Shown here piece by piece: positions 41,171-46,780 of a stretch of DNA of 46,780 nucleotides (positions are counted from its first letter, which is position 1; each line of letters opens with the position of its first letter). Both the position numbers and the translations under genes were made by a program. Source of the stretch: Candidatus Martarchaeota archaeon (lineage in GTDB: Archaea > Micrarchaeota > Micrarchaeia > Micrarchaeales > Micrarchaeaceae); assembly GCA_023473425.1 (NCBI GenBank), contig JAMCYG010000019.1, forward strand, positions 1 to 46,780, read 5' to 3'. A model generated the notes under the pieces. It did no database searches, was not told where the DNA came from, and saw only the letters and a list, made by a program, of their open reading frames with translations.

Positions 41171-42142
41171 TCACTTGATGCTATGGGCTGTTCTTCCATT
41201 TATCTCATTCCCATAGAGCTTTTCGGCCCTACGCATCATCACGACATATGCAACGATTCCTATTATTACCACTGATATTATGACCATGAAGAAACCTATT
41301 CCTAGCTGGTCCAAATTGTGGACCTTTATACCTGTATTTATCACTATACTGAATATCCCTGGATACGCTATAGTGAGCAGCCCACCTACAGCAAACACCA
41401 TACCTCCATATGCAAGAACCCATGAGCTTATTCCTCTGGAAACGTAGCGCAAACCCTTTTCCCCCAACCTCTTCACCCGCATTATCCATACACCGAAGAG
41501 GCTACCGAATGCTACTTGCATAGCCATGGTACCTATCCCAAACGCGAAGCCAGGAAGCCAAGCAACATATGGATTTGGCATAGATGGCGATATTACTGTA
41601 AATAGTATCAATGCAAAGGCCCCGAATCCGAATCCTGCAATAAGGCCGTGCACAAAAGCCAACCTTGTTGGCACAGCACGCATTTCGGTATCTTTAGAAT
41701 ATATGGGGTTCAGTGCGTGGTGCATCTCAAGACTCTGGTCTCTGCTATCCTTTCTGTGCACGCCGAATACTTCGCTAAGAAACATTTCTATAGTATGGAA
41801 ATGCGGGTACCTGAGCTTCTTCATTATATACAGGCCAGAGAGCGTCATTACTACGCCGACTACTATGTAAATTATACCCTCATAATATGGCAGGAAAAAT
41901 ACTGAAGATAGCGCAAAGAATGCTATTTCGCTCAGTATTGCGCGCTGTAATGTGAAGCCTGCAGAAAAGATCATGCCCGCCTTTGCACCTCCTGCCCTTC
42001 CTGTAGTCCCAATTGCGTATGAGAATGTAATCGGCCAAGTGTGTTCATCGGGAGTTATACCATGAACTACTCCTAATAGAAATGCAGTGATCAGTGCTGA
42101 ATAAAAGCCGGTGTAGACTGGATTAAACAGGTTTATTGCCAT
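41171..42142 (-). CDS. Polytopic membrane protein, possibly NicO/UreH-like metal transporter
   Basis: A 323-residue protein with seven to eight hydrophobic segments and a hydrophilic, histidine-containing central loop (RKDSRDQSLEMHHALNPIY). The first-helix motif GVVHGITPDEHTWP resembles the H-x4-D-H signature of nickel/cobalt permeases, and LAFVHGLIAGFGFGAFAL repeats an H-G pattern in the second half, as in the inverted-repeat LysE/NicO superfamily. The transport substrate is unknown. ATG 42142 is preferred over GTG 42148. tRNA-Gln lies just upstream on the same strand. Confidence 0.55.
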   Translation of the reverse strand: MAINLFNPVYTGFYSALITAFLLGVVHGITPDEHTWPITFSYAIGTTGRAGGAKAGMIFSAGFTLQRAILSEIAFFALSSVFFLPYYEGIIYIVVGVVMTLSGLYIMKKLRYPHFHTIEMFLSEVFGVHRKDSRDQSLEMHHALNPIYSKDTEMRAVPTRLAFVHGLIAGFGFGAFALILFTVISPSMPNPYVAWLPGFAFGIGTMAMQVAFGSLFGVWIMRVKRLGEKGLRYVSRGISSWVLAYGGMVFAVGGLLTIAYPGIFSIVINTGIKVHNLDQLGIGFFMVIISVVIIGIVAYVVMMRRAEKLYGNEINGRTAHSIK

Positions 42143-42178
42143 ACTCACTTACCTCATTCAACCAGGCTGAATCGATCA

Positions 42179-42251
42179 TAGCCCCGACCGGATTCGAACC
42201 GATGTACGCGGGTCCAAAGCCCGCGGTCCTTGGCCGCTAGACGACGGGGCT
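42179..42251 (-). tRNA. tRNA-Gln (UUG)
   Basis: A 73-nt tRNA: acceptor AGCCCCG/CGGGGCT, D-stem GTCT/GGAC, anticodon stem GCGGG/CCCGC with loop CTTTGGA (anticodon UUG), T-arm ATCGG/CCGGT with TTCGAAT and discriminator A. The A1-U72 first pair is normal for Gln in archaea. A TATA-like GGTATATAGC on the minus strand (about 42296-42305) lies 45-54 nt upstream. No intron. Confidence 0.95.
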
Positions 42252-42342
42252 ATGTACATCAATTGTGCCATTCGCCGTTAAATGTTATCTATCTAATGCT
42301 ATATACCTTCTTTTGGGCAGGCAATATCCATACATTCATGCA

Positions 42343-43227
42343 TTATCTGCTGAATAGCGACCTTACTATTATAACTGCATTGCTCAGCTCCCTAAGGCGC
42401 CTGATGGAGTAGTCAACCCATCTACTACCGAACGGCACATATATGTATACATTTTCCTTTTTGGCAATGCTCAGAGCATACCTATTTCTTATACCATTCA
42501 ACATGGCTAGTGTCATATCCTTGTGCATTGAGCGGTCTAGGCTTAATGCAAGTTCAATCATTTTCATATCATGTGTTGCAATCGTGAACCTGTCTGCATG
42601 CGCGAACAGGTACTTCATGAGTTTTGAGTAGTTTTCCGTAACCTCTGCCCTATTTGCATAAGCTATTGAATCTGACTCTTTATAGGCCCCCTTCACGAGC
42701 CTTATAACGCCATTTCTCTTTACTATCTTGCTAATATCGCGCCTGCTGCGTCTCAGATAGGATTGTATGCATATGCCTGTATCCTTCTTCTTATGGCTGC
42801 TAAGATGCTCCAAGTACAGCTTTATGGTATCTTCTACATATCTGTGGCTTTCCATATCCAGCCACACAAATACACCATTCTTTCTTGCGTATTCTAGTAT
42901 AGCTGAATAGTTCTTCGCAGCGTACATGTAGCTTATACTTAGTCCTATCTGCGTAGGTTTTACCGCTATATCAGCCCGCACATTTCCATCATGTATCTTT
43001 TTGATGAGGCTGATATATGTACTTACAGCGTCTTGGGTGTCCTTCTTATCTTTGAAGTCTTCTCCTAAATAATTCAATATTGTCCCAATTCCATGCCTGT
43101 TCAGCCTTCTGGCCCTGTCAATCGCATCTTCCATGTGTGCTCCAGCTATCCACTTTCCAGCAAAGAGCTTTTCGAATGAAAAATTCAAAGGCATACTACT
43201 ATCACTATCTAGCGCCGTATCTGGCAT
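42343..43227 (-). CDS. putA: Proline dehydrogenase
   Basis: A 294-residue PRODH-type TIM barrel that oxidises proline to pyrroline-5-carboxylate with FAD, feeding electrons to the quinone pool. Recognisable segments are VKPTQIGLSISYMY, FVWLDMESHRY, IRLVKGAYKESDSIAY, TIATHDMKM, AMLNGIRNRYAL and the terminal YVPFGSRWVDYSIRRLRE, with the two arginines that bind substrate. The ATG at 43227 lies about 18-25 nt from an AAATATTT element, so the mRNA is probably leaderless. The partner P5C dehydrogenase is not in the window. Confidence 0.9.
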   Translation of the reverse strand: MPDTALDSDSSMPLNFSFEKLFAGKWIAGAHMEDAIDRARRLNRHGIGTILNYLGEDFKDKKDTQDAVSTYISLIKKIHDGNVRADIAVKPTQIGLSISYMYAAKNYSAILEYARKNGVFVWLDMESHRYVEDTIKLYLEHLSSHKKKDTGICIQSYLRRSRRDISKIVKRNGVIRLVKGAYKESDSIAYANRAEVTENYSKLMKYLFAHADRFTIATHDMKMIELALSLDRSMHKDMTLAMLNGIRNRYALSIAKKENVYIYVPFGSRWVDYSIRRLRELSNAVIIVRSLFSR

Positions 43228-43242
43228 TAGATGATTGCACGC

Positions 43243-43254
43243 AAAAATATTTAG
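43243..43254. promoter_or_regulatory. Shared palindromic TATA element between putA and carbamate kinase
   Basis: The two divergent start codons are separated by only 50 bp. The palindrome AAATATTT (43245-43252) lies roughly 26-33 nt from the carbamate kinase ATG and 18-25 nt from the putA ATG. Neither gene has a Shine-Dalgarno, fitting leaderless transcripts initiated in both directions from one element. Confidence 0.45.
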
Positions 43255-43277
43255 TATGGGAATCAGATTAACTAACT

Positions 43278-44204
43278 ATGACAGGCCCAAAAAGGATAGT
43301 CATAGCGCTGGGCGGCAATGCACTGATGAGCCCTGGAGGAGTGCAGAGCATAAAAGAAGAGCAGAGCAAGCTTTCCACAGTGGCCACACGAATAGCTACG
43401 ATGGCGAAGGAAAAGGGAATGCAGCTAGTAATAACTCACGGGAATGGCACGCAAGTAGGGGATGAACTAATAAAGAATATCGTAGCCAATCAAAAACTCA
43501 CACCAATGCCTCTCGCACTTATGACAGCAGAGACGCAGGCCTCGATAGGTTCGATAGCAGAGATGTCCCTGAATTCCAAGTGTGAAACTAGCAGCAGGAA
43601 GTTCGCCACTGTAGTAACTCATGTCGTAGTGAAGAAATCTGACAAGTCTTTCAACAATCCCACAAAACCAATAGGCCCTGCATTTACTGCAGGGCAGATT
43701 AAGGCTTTCGATGTAGCAAAAAAGTATCACTATTCTAAGTTTGGCAACAAGTATAGGATTACGGTGCCTTCACCGCGTCCAGTAAACGTAGTAGAGACTC
43801 CAATAATAAAAAGATTGCTAAATCATACCAACGTAATATGCTGCGGGGGTGGCGGCATACCTGTTTCTGTTTCTAGTGGCTCATACTCATTCGAAGATGC
43901 TGTAATAGACAAGGACTACACATCTTCACTAATTGCGCGGGAGATAGGTGCGAACATGCTTGTCATACTCACAGATGTGGATTACGTCTATGAGGATTTC
44001 CCAAGAAATAAGATTCCAATAAAAAGTGCAAAGGCGTCTGAGATAATGAAAAGCATAGACAAATTTGCTGAAGGGTCTATAGGTCCTAAGATAGAAGCGT
44101 GCGCGGAATTCGCAGCAAGCGGAGCAGGCATCGGGGTTATCGGGTCGCTAGAAAAGCTTGACAGAGTAATGCGCCTGGAGAGCGGCACCGTAATAACAAA
44201 ATAG
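43278..44204 (+). CDS. arcC: Carbamate kinase
   Basis: A 308-residue amino acid kinase family enzyme that interconverts carbamoyl phosphate + ADP and carbamate + ATP. Motifs are IVIALGGNALMSPGG, LVITHGNGTQVGDEL, VICCGGGGIPV, DKDYTSSLIAREIGANMLVILTDVD (in two parts) and GSIGPKIEACAEF. The length and all main motifs match. No arginine deiminase, ornithine carbamoyltransferase or agmatine pathway gene lies near, so the source of carbamoyl phosphate is not visible. A NUDIX gene follows 11 nt downstream. Confidence 0.96.
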   Translation: MTGPKRIVIALGGNALMSPGGVQSIKEEQSKLSTVATRIATMAKEKGMQLVITHGNGTQVGDELIKNIVANQKLTPMPLALMTAETQASIGSIAEMSLNSKCETSSRKFATVVTHVVVKKSDKSFNNPTKPIGPAFTAGQIKAFDVAKKYHYSKFGNKYRITVPSPRPVNVVETPIIKRLLNHTNVICCGGGGIPVSVSSGSYSFEDAVIDKDYTSSLIAREIGANMLVILTDVDYVYEDFPRNKIPIKSAKASEIMKSIDKFAEGSIGPKIEACAEFAASGAGIGVIGSLEKLDRVMRLESGTVITK

Positions 44205-44215
44205 TAAGTGGTTCA

Positions 44216-44707
44216 ATGCATAAGTTGGTACACATAAGGCGCAGGAAGTTTATGATAAAGGGCAGCAGGGTCAATTATTACGAAGTAGTCGAGCCGGATA
44301 TAGTTACTATAATACCAATCTTAGACGATGGAAGAATAGTCATCGAGAAGCAGTACCGGCCGGTGATAGGAAAATACATATATGAAGTACCAGCGGGTCA
44401 CGTTAGCAGCGGTGAGACTCCAATGCGCGCAGCGGCTAGGGAGCTTGAAGAAGAGACTGGTTACAGGGCAAAGAGCCTCAAGCTGGTGCTGAGGACGTAC
44501 CACTCTGTCGGCAGTAGCAGGACTGTAAACAACTACTTCATTGCCAAAGGGCTGTATCAAGGTAATCCCCGCCCTGATGCCCATGAAGTCATAAGAGTAA
44601 AAAAGATGAGTCTGTCTGAGGCTATGGAAAAGCTCGGCGGCAAGGGCATACATGACACTAAAACTACAATGGCTTTGCTGCTCTTAACCCAAAAACGGCT
44701 TATATAA
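44216..44707 (+). CDS. NUDIX hydrolase (ADP-ribose pyrophosphatase-like)
   Basis: A 163-residue NUDIX protein with a perfect box, GHVSSGETPMRAAARELEEE-TGY (G-x5-E-x7-REUxEExGU). The upstream IVIEKQYRPVIGKYIYEVPAG is typical of ADP-ribose or sugar-nucleotide pyrophosphatases (NudF-like). It follows carbamate kinase closely, with GTGG just before the ATG. Its stop codon lies within the TATA box of the downstream methyltransferase gene. Confidence 0.93.
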   Translation: MHKLVHIRRRKFMIKGSRVNYYEVVEPDIVTIIPILDDGRIVIEKQYRPVIGKYIYEVPAGHVSSGETPMRAAARELEEETGYRAKSLKLVLRTYHSVGSSRTVNNYFIAKGLYQGNPRPDAHEVIRVKKMSLSEAMEKLGGKGIHDTKTTMALLLLTQKRLI

Positions 44708-44711
44708 ATGG
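44700..44711 (+). promoter_or_regulatory. TATA box overlapping the NUDIX stop codon
   Basis: TTATATAAATGG overlaps the NUDIX TAA at 44705-44707 and lies 34-45 nt before the methyltransferase ATG at 44745. The downstream gene therefore probably has its own promoter despite the small gap. Confidence 0.5.
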
Positions 44712-44744
44712 AATATTTATCTTTATTTGGGTAAATCTATTTAT

Positions 44745-45290
44745 ATGAACACCACTCTTGCGCGCATAAAGGAGCTTCTAAACCCAAAAAGAAAGCTGAC
44801 AGAGGATCCGCACCTGCTGATTCCGAAAAAGATTATAGATGGAAAGGCTGTTGCAGATCTCGGGTGCGGGGCAGGATACTACAGCAGATATATCGCTAGA
44901 TATGCGTCCAGGCTATATGCGATAGACAGCAATGCAGAGATGCTTTCAAAGGCCAAGGCTGTTGTGCCTGGCAGCAATGTCGAATTTATACAGGCAGACC
45001 TATCCAGAATTCCATTGCGCAACGGGATAGTCAGCGTCGTGCTCCTAGCAAACGTTTTCCATGATGTAAAGTCTGTGGGCATCAATGTAGTAGAAGAGGT
45101 ACATAGGATACTGAAAGATAACGGTATAGTGATAATCATAGATTGGAAGAAAGAAGAAATGGATATAGGTCCGCCATATAATATAAGAATGAGTCAGAGC
45201 GACTACATGGAATATTTTAGCACGTTCAAGCTTGTGAAAGAGTTCCCTGCTGGAGCGTACCATTATGGAATGATACTTAAGAAAGCATAA
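44745..45290 (+). CDS. Class I SAM-dependent methyltransferase
   Basis: A 181-residue Rossmann-fold methyltransferase. Motif I is VADLGCGAGYYSRYIA, motif II LYAIDSNAEML, a motif near FIQADLSRIPL and post-motif NVFHDVKSVG follow. It resembles UbiE/Methyltransf_11-type enzymes, which methylate small molecules, but the substrate is unknown. ATG 44745 is preferred over TTG 44727 because the region before it holds the promoter. Confidence 0.85.
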   Translation: MNTTLARIKELLNPKRKLTEDPHLLIPKKIIDGKAVADLGCGAGYYSRYIARYASRLYAIDSNAEMLSKAKAVVPGSNVEFIQADLSRIPLRNGIVSVVLLANVFHDVKSVGINVVEEVHRILKDNGIVIIIDWKKEEMDIGPPYNIRMSQSDYMEYFSTFKLVKEFPAGAYHYGMILKKA

Positions 45291-45316
45291 AGCATAGACT
45301 ATACGTAGGTGGGTAA

Positions 45317-45649
45317 GTGGCAGTGAAGGGCCAAGGCGCAGGCAGGTTCAGGAAGAACAGTGAAGATTTCATTTGCGAAATATGCGGCTTCCTGGTTAAG
45401 GGCACCGGCTATACTGACCATTGCCCAAACTGTCTCTGGAGCAGACACGTGGACGTAAATCCTGGTGATAGAGCCTCAAATTGCGGCGGGATGATGAAGC
45501 CGGTAGGCGCTGAATATATTAGGGGTAAGATACAAATCGTTTATAAGTGCACCAAGTGTGGTGCAGTTAAGAAGAACGTTTCTGCCGAAGGAGACAATAT
45601 CGAAACCATAATGTCTCTTATTGGGAGGCCGCCAGTTTCATATAAATAA
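45317..45649 (+). CDS. RNHCP domain zinc protein
   Basis: A 110-residue protein of the RNHCP family. The signature FICEICG, DHCPNCLWSRHVDVNPGDR (family name motif R-N-H-C-P, here T-D-H-C-P) and YKCTKCGAVKK gives three cysteine pairs that probably bind zinc. The function of the family is unknown. It starts with GTG 45317 behind GGTGGGTAA. It is adjacent to, but not overlapping, the methyltransferase gene. Confidence 0.85.
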   Translation: MAVKGQGAGRFRKNSEDFICEICGFLVKGTGYTDHCPNCLWSRHVDVNPGDRASNCGGMMKPVGAEYIRGKIQIVYKCTKCGAVKKNVSAEGDNIETIMSLIGRPPVSYK

Positions 45650-45675
45650 TAACAGTGGTAGCGCCATCCGTGGCT

Positions 45676-46476
45676 TCAGTTGGTCTCGTTTAAAAGTAGG
45701 TACATCGATCCCTGTGTGTTCTTGAACGATGCATATACAGTCAGCGGCATCAATGTGTAATCGGATATGCACATGCTAAATTTGCCTGCACCTGACTTGG
45801 ACGGCTGCCCTACATTCCCTGATATGTATGTGCAGTTCTGACCATCATAAGTGCTCTGGTGCACGCTGGTGTAATTTACAGTCAAACCATAACCAGCCAA
45901 ATCGCTATAGTTGAAGTGCTGCAACTGCTGTACTGAAAACCCGTACTTCGAAGCCTGCCTGCATGAAACCGTCTTGCTTTTCATTCCCAATATATTCATG
46001 CCCTCGAGCGCGGTTAGATTGGCATTAGAACACACCTCAGCGCCGCTGCTGCTGTTTACCAATTTCAGGAAGATGGGCCCTATTAGCGGAAGACCGCTGG
46101 CATTGAAGGAAAATGAGAAGTTGCCGCCAGATCTCGTATAGTTTATGTATAGCGGTGTGTCGAGCGATATTACAGATCCGAATCCTGAAAGATGTCCATA
46201 GAATATGCCATTATAGTGCACCGACACATTAGAAGAATTGCGCCCAAATCCCTGCACCATGGCAGCCAGAGTTTCGGTTGCATTTCTGGTTCCTGAAGAG
46301 TTGACCGCAGAACTGATTGCGGAGAATTCTGGGGGCACTGCACTTGTCAGGCTTGGCATAGCAGGCTGGTTGATGCTTTTCGAGTTGTTTATCGCGTAAT
46401 CTGCAACCACGGCCACTGCTATGATTATTATTATGCCAAGCGCCACAATTCTTCCTGTACCCCCAATCATACCCAT
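45676..46476 (-). CDS. Membrane-anchored extracytoplasmic protein, unknown function
   Basis: A 266-residue protein with one N-terminal TM segment (IVALGIIIIIAVAVVADYAI) followed by an extracytoplasmic domain rich in Ser, Asn and Thr, with about ten N-x-S/T sequons and several cysteines (SGAEVCSNAN, KTVSCRQAS, GQNCTYISG, FSMCISDYT). The cysteines could form disulfides made by the VKOR system. No family recognised. ATG 46476 is chosen because GGTG lies about 6 nt upstream; a TTG at 46488 also opens the frame. A TATA-like GTAATATTATATT lies just upstream. Confidence 0.65.
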   Translation of the reverse strand: MGMIGGTGRIVALGIIIIIAVAVVADYAINNSKSINQPAMPSLTSAVPPEFSAISSAVNSSGTRNATETLAAMVQGFGRNSSNVSVHYNGIFYGHLSGFGSVISLDTPLYINYTRSGGNFSFSFNASGLPLIGPIFLKLVNSSSGAEVCSNANLTALEGMNILGMKSKTVSCRQASKYGFSVQQLQHFNYSDLAGYGLTVNYTSVHQSTYDGQNCTYISGNVGQPSKSGAGKFSMCISDYTLMPLTVYASFKNTQGSMYLLLNETN

Positions 46477-46488
46477 TATCCACACCAA

Positions 46489-46653
46489 TATAATATTACT
46501 TACATACGCTAAAACGATCTGTACGCCTCATCGAGTTCCGCGCGGCCGAATACCAATTATGATTAAAAGTTTAAAGCATTATGCAAACAGCGCATAATTA
46601 CCTGCTATACTGCTTAGTAGCACTTCCACACAACATCGAGCCTAAATGGCGTT
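46489..46653. other. Intergenic gap with a short inverted repeat
   Basis: A 165-bp AT-rich gap between tRNA-Trp and the anchored protein gene, both on the minus strand. It contains ATTATGC (46578-46584) and GCATAAT (46592-46598), a perfect 7-bp inverted repeat with a 7-nt spacer, perhaps a terminator-like hairpin after the tRNA or a regulatory site. No ORF or other feature was seen. Confidence 0.3.
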
Positions 46654-46780
46654 TGGGGTTGCCGAGATTTGAACTCGGACCAGCTGGTTACTTCATGTAT
46701 CTGATTTCCAGATCCTCATCATCGCGTGAACGCTCATCTAGGTCTAAACATCTGGAGCCAGCTGCGCTGCCAGGTTACGC
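46654..46780 (-). tRNA. tRNA-Trp (CCA) with intron, 5' end beyond window
   Basis: Reading leftwards from the window edge, the sequence begins at tRNA nucleotide 10: D-stem GCGT/GCGC, anticodon stem GCTGG/CCAGC and loop 5' part CTCCA, with anticodon CCA at 46755-46753. A 63-nt intron (46751-46689, if it sits at the canonical 37/38 site) separates this from the 3' half, with T-arm CCGAG/CTCGG around TTCAAAT, acceptor CAACCCC and discriminator A (46654). The first nine nucleotides, expected to begin GGGGTTG, lie outside the window. tRNA-Trp is the commonest intron-bearing tRNA in archaea. Confidence 0.9.
46689..46751 (-). other. tRNA-Trp intron (approximate boundaries)
   Basis: The intron is bounded by an imperfect bulge-helix-bulge: CTCC of the anticodon loop faces GAAG near the intron end (one C-A mismatch), with a TAA bulge on the 3' side. 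It contains a perfect box C sequence ATGATGA (46722-46716) and a second GATGA (within 46740-46734), as in the C/D guide introns known from haloarchaeal tRNA-Trp. No CUGA box D was found, so guide function is unproved. Confidence 0.65.

Noticed and set aside
46689-46751. Confident annotation of a C/D guide RNA in the tRNA-Trp intron
   Set aside because: Box C is perfect but no CUGA box D was found and no convincing guide segment could be placed, so it is reported only as a possibility.
1-46780. CRISPR arrays, insertion sequences, integrase or prophage genes
   Set aside because: None were seen: no regularly spaced direct repeats, transposase motifs or phage genes were recognised on either strand.

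Overview
The window is a gene-dense archaeal chromosome segment: about 53 protein genes, six tRNA genes, short intergenic gaps, and no insertion sequences, CRISPR arrays or prophage. Archaeal hallmarks are PCNA, RadA, GINS, TFE, aIF2-alpha, diphthine synthase, DtdA, a KEOPS Pcc1 subunit, eukaryote-like ribosomal proteins (L15e, L44e), an AglB oligosaccharyltransferase and Shine-Dalgarno sites of GGTG/GTGAT type. A single-chain, roughly 385-residue tRNA-splicing endonuclease with an extra N-terminal unit, bacterial-type gyrase (GyrA+GyrB), a shortened Brix protein and fragmented conserved gene clusters point to an ultra-small DPANN archaeon of the Micrarchaeota (ARMAN-2-like). That assignment is inference from gene content, not from a search.

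Layout. 1-2910: a cut-off minus-strand gene, two small plus-strand genes, then pcn / DJ-1-like / rnp4, with a HIT protein convergent. 2978-4624: CTP synthase, then tRNA-Ile(UAU). 4802-13790, minus strand: aglB downstream of an L3-L4-L23-L2-S19-L22-S3 ribosomal operon, itself downstream of L15e-Brix-Pcc1. 14092-17820, plus strand: TFE with a long basic N-terminal tail, initiator tRNA, GINS, L44e, aIF2-alpha, PAC2. 17824-18622: tRNA-Gly and a DUF92 membrane protein on the minus strand. 18623-18892: a non-coding gap with strong inverted repeats. 18893-21825: radA, dph5, endA. 21841-24814, minus strand: tRNA-Lys, VKOR, a cDPG-synthetase-like P-loop protein and an AmmeMemoRadiSam-type radical SAM enzyme. 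24970-29346: gyrB-gyrA, then Trm56. 29926-35483, minus strand: dtdA, a large glycosylation-site-rich surface protein and an Lhr helicase. 35552-40570: nuoABCD, prefoldin beta, a DHH phosphoesterase and an Mre11-like nuclease. 40576-43227, minus strand: a second VKOR, a polytopic membrane protein, tRNA-Gln and proline dehydrogenase. 43278-45649: carbamate kinase, NUDIX hydrolase, methyltransferase, RNHCP zinc protein. 45676-46780, minus strand: an anchored extracytoplasmic protein and an intron-containing tRNA-Trp cut by the window end.

Themes. Information processing dominates: clamp, GINS, RadA, Mre11, Lhr and gyrase for DNA; TFE for transcription; RNase P, EndA, Trm56 and KEOPS for tRNA; ribosomal proteins, aIF2 and diphthamide for translation. 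Envelope biology is represented by AglB, two proteins rich in N-glycosylation sequons and two VKOR thiol oxidases. Energy metabolism is represented by four peripheral-arm Nuo genes, proline dehydrogenase and carbamate kinase.

Most worth a second look: the UAU isoleucine tRNA in a genome that appears to prefer AUA; TFE with a histone-H1-like tail; a possible structured RNA upstream of radA; an Lhr gene whose conserved Q-motif region lies upstream of its first standard start codon; an Mre11-like protein with a GTHE motif; a DJ-1 relative without its nucleophilic cysteine; and conserved archaeal operons from which S27e, Nop10, L37Ae and RpoP are missing.
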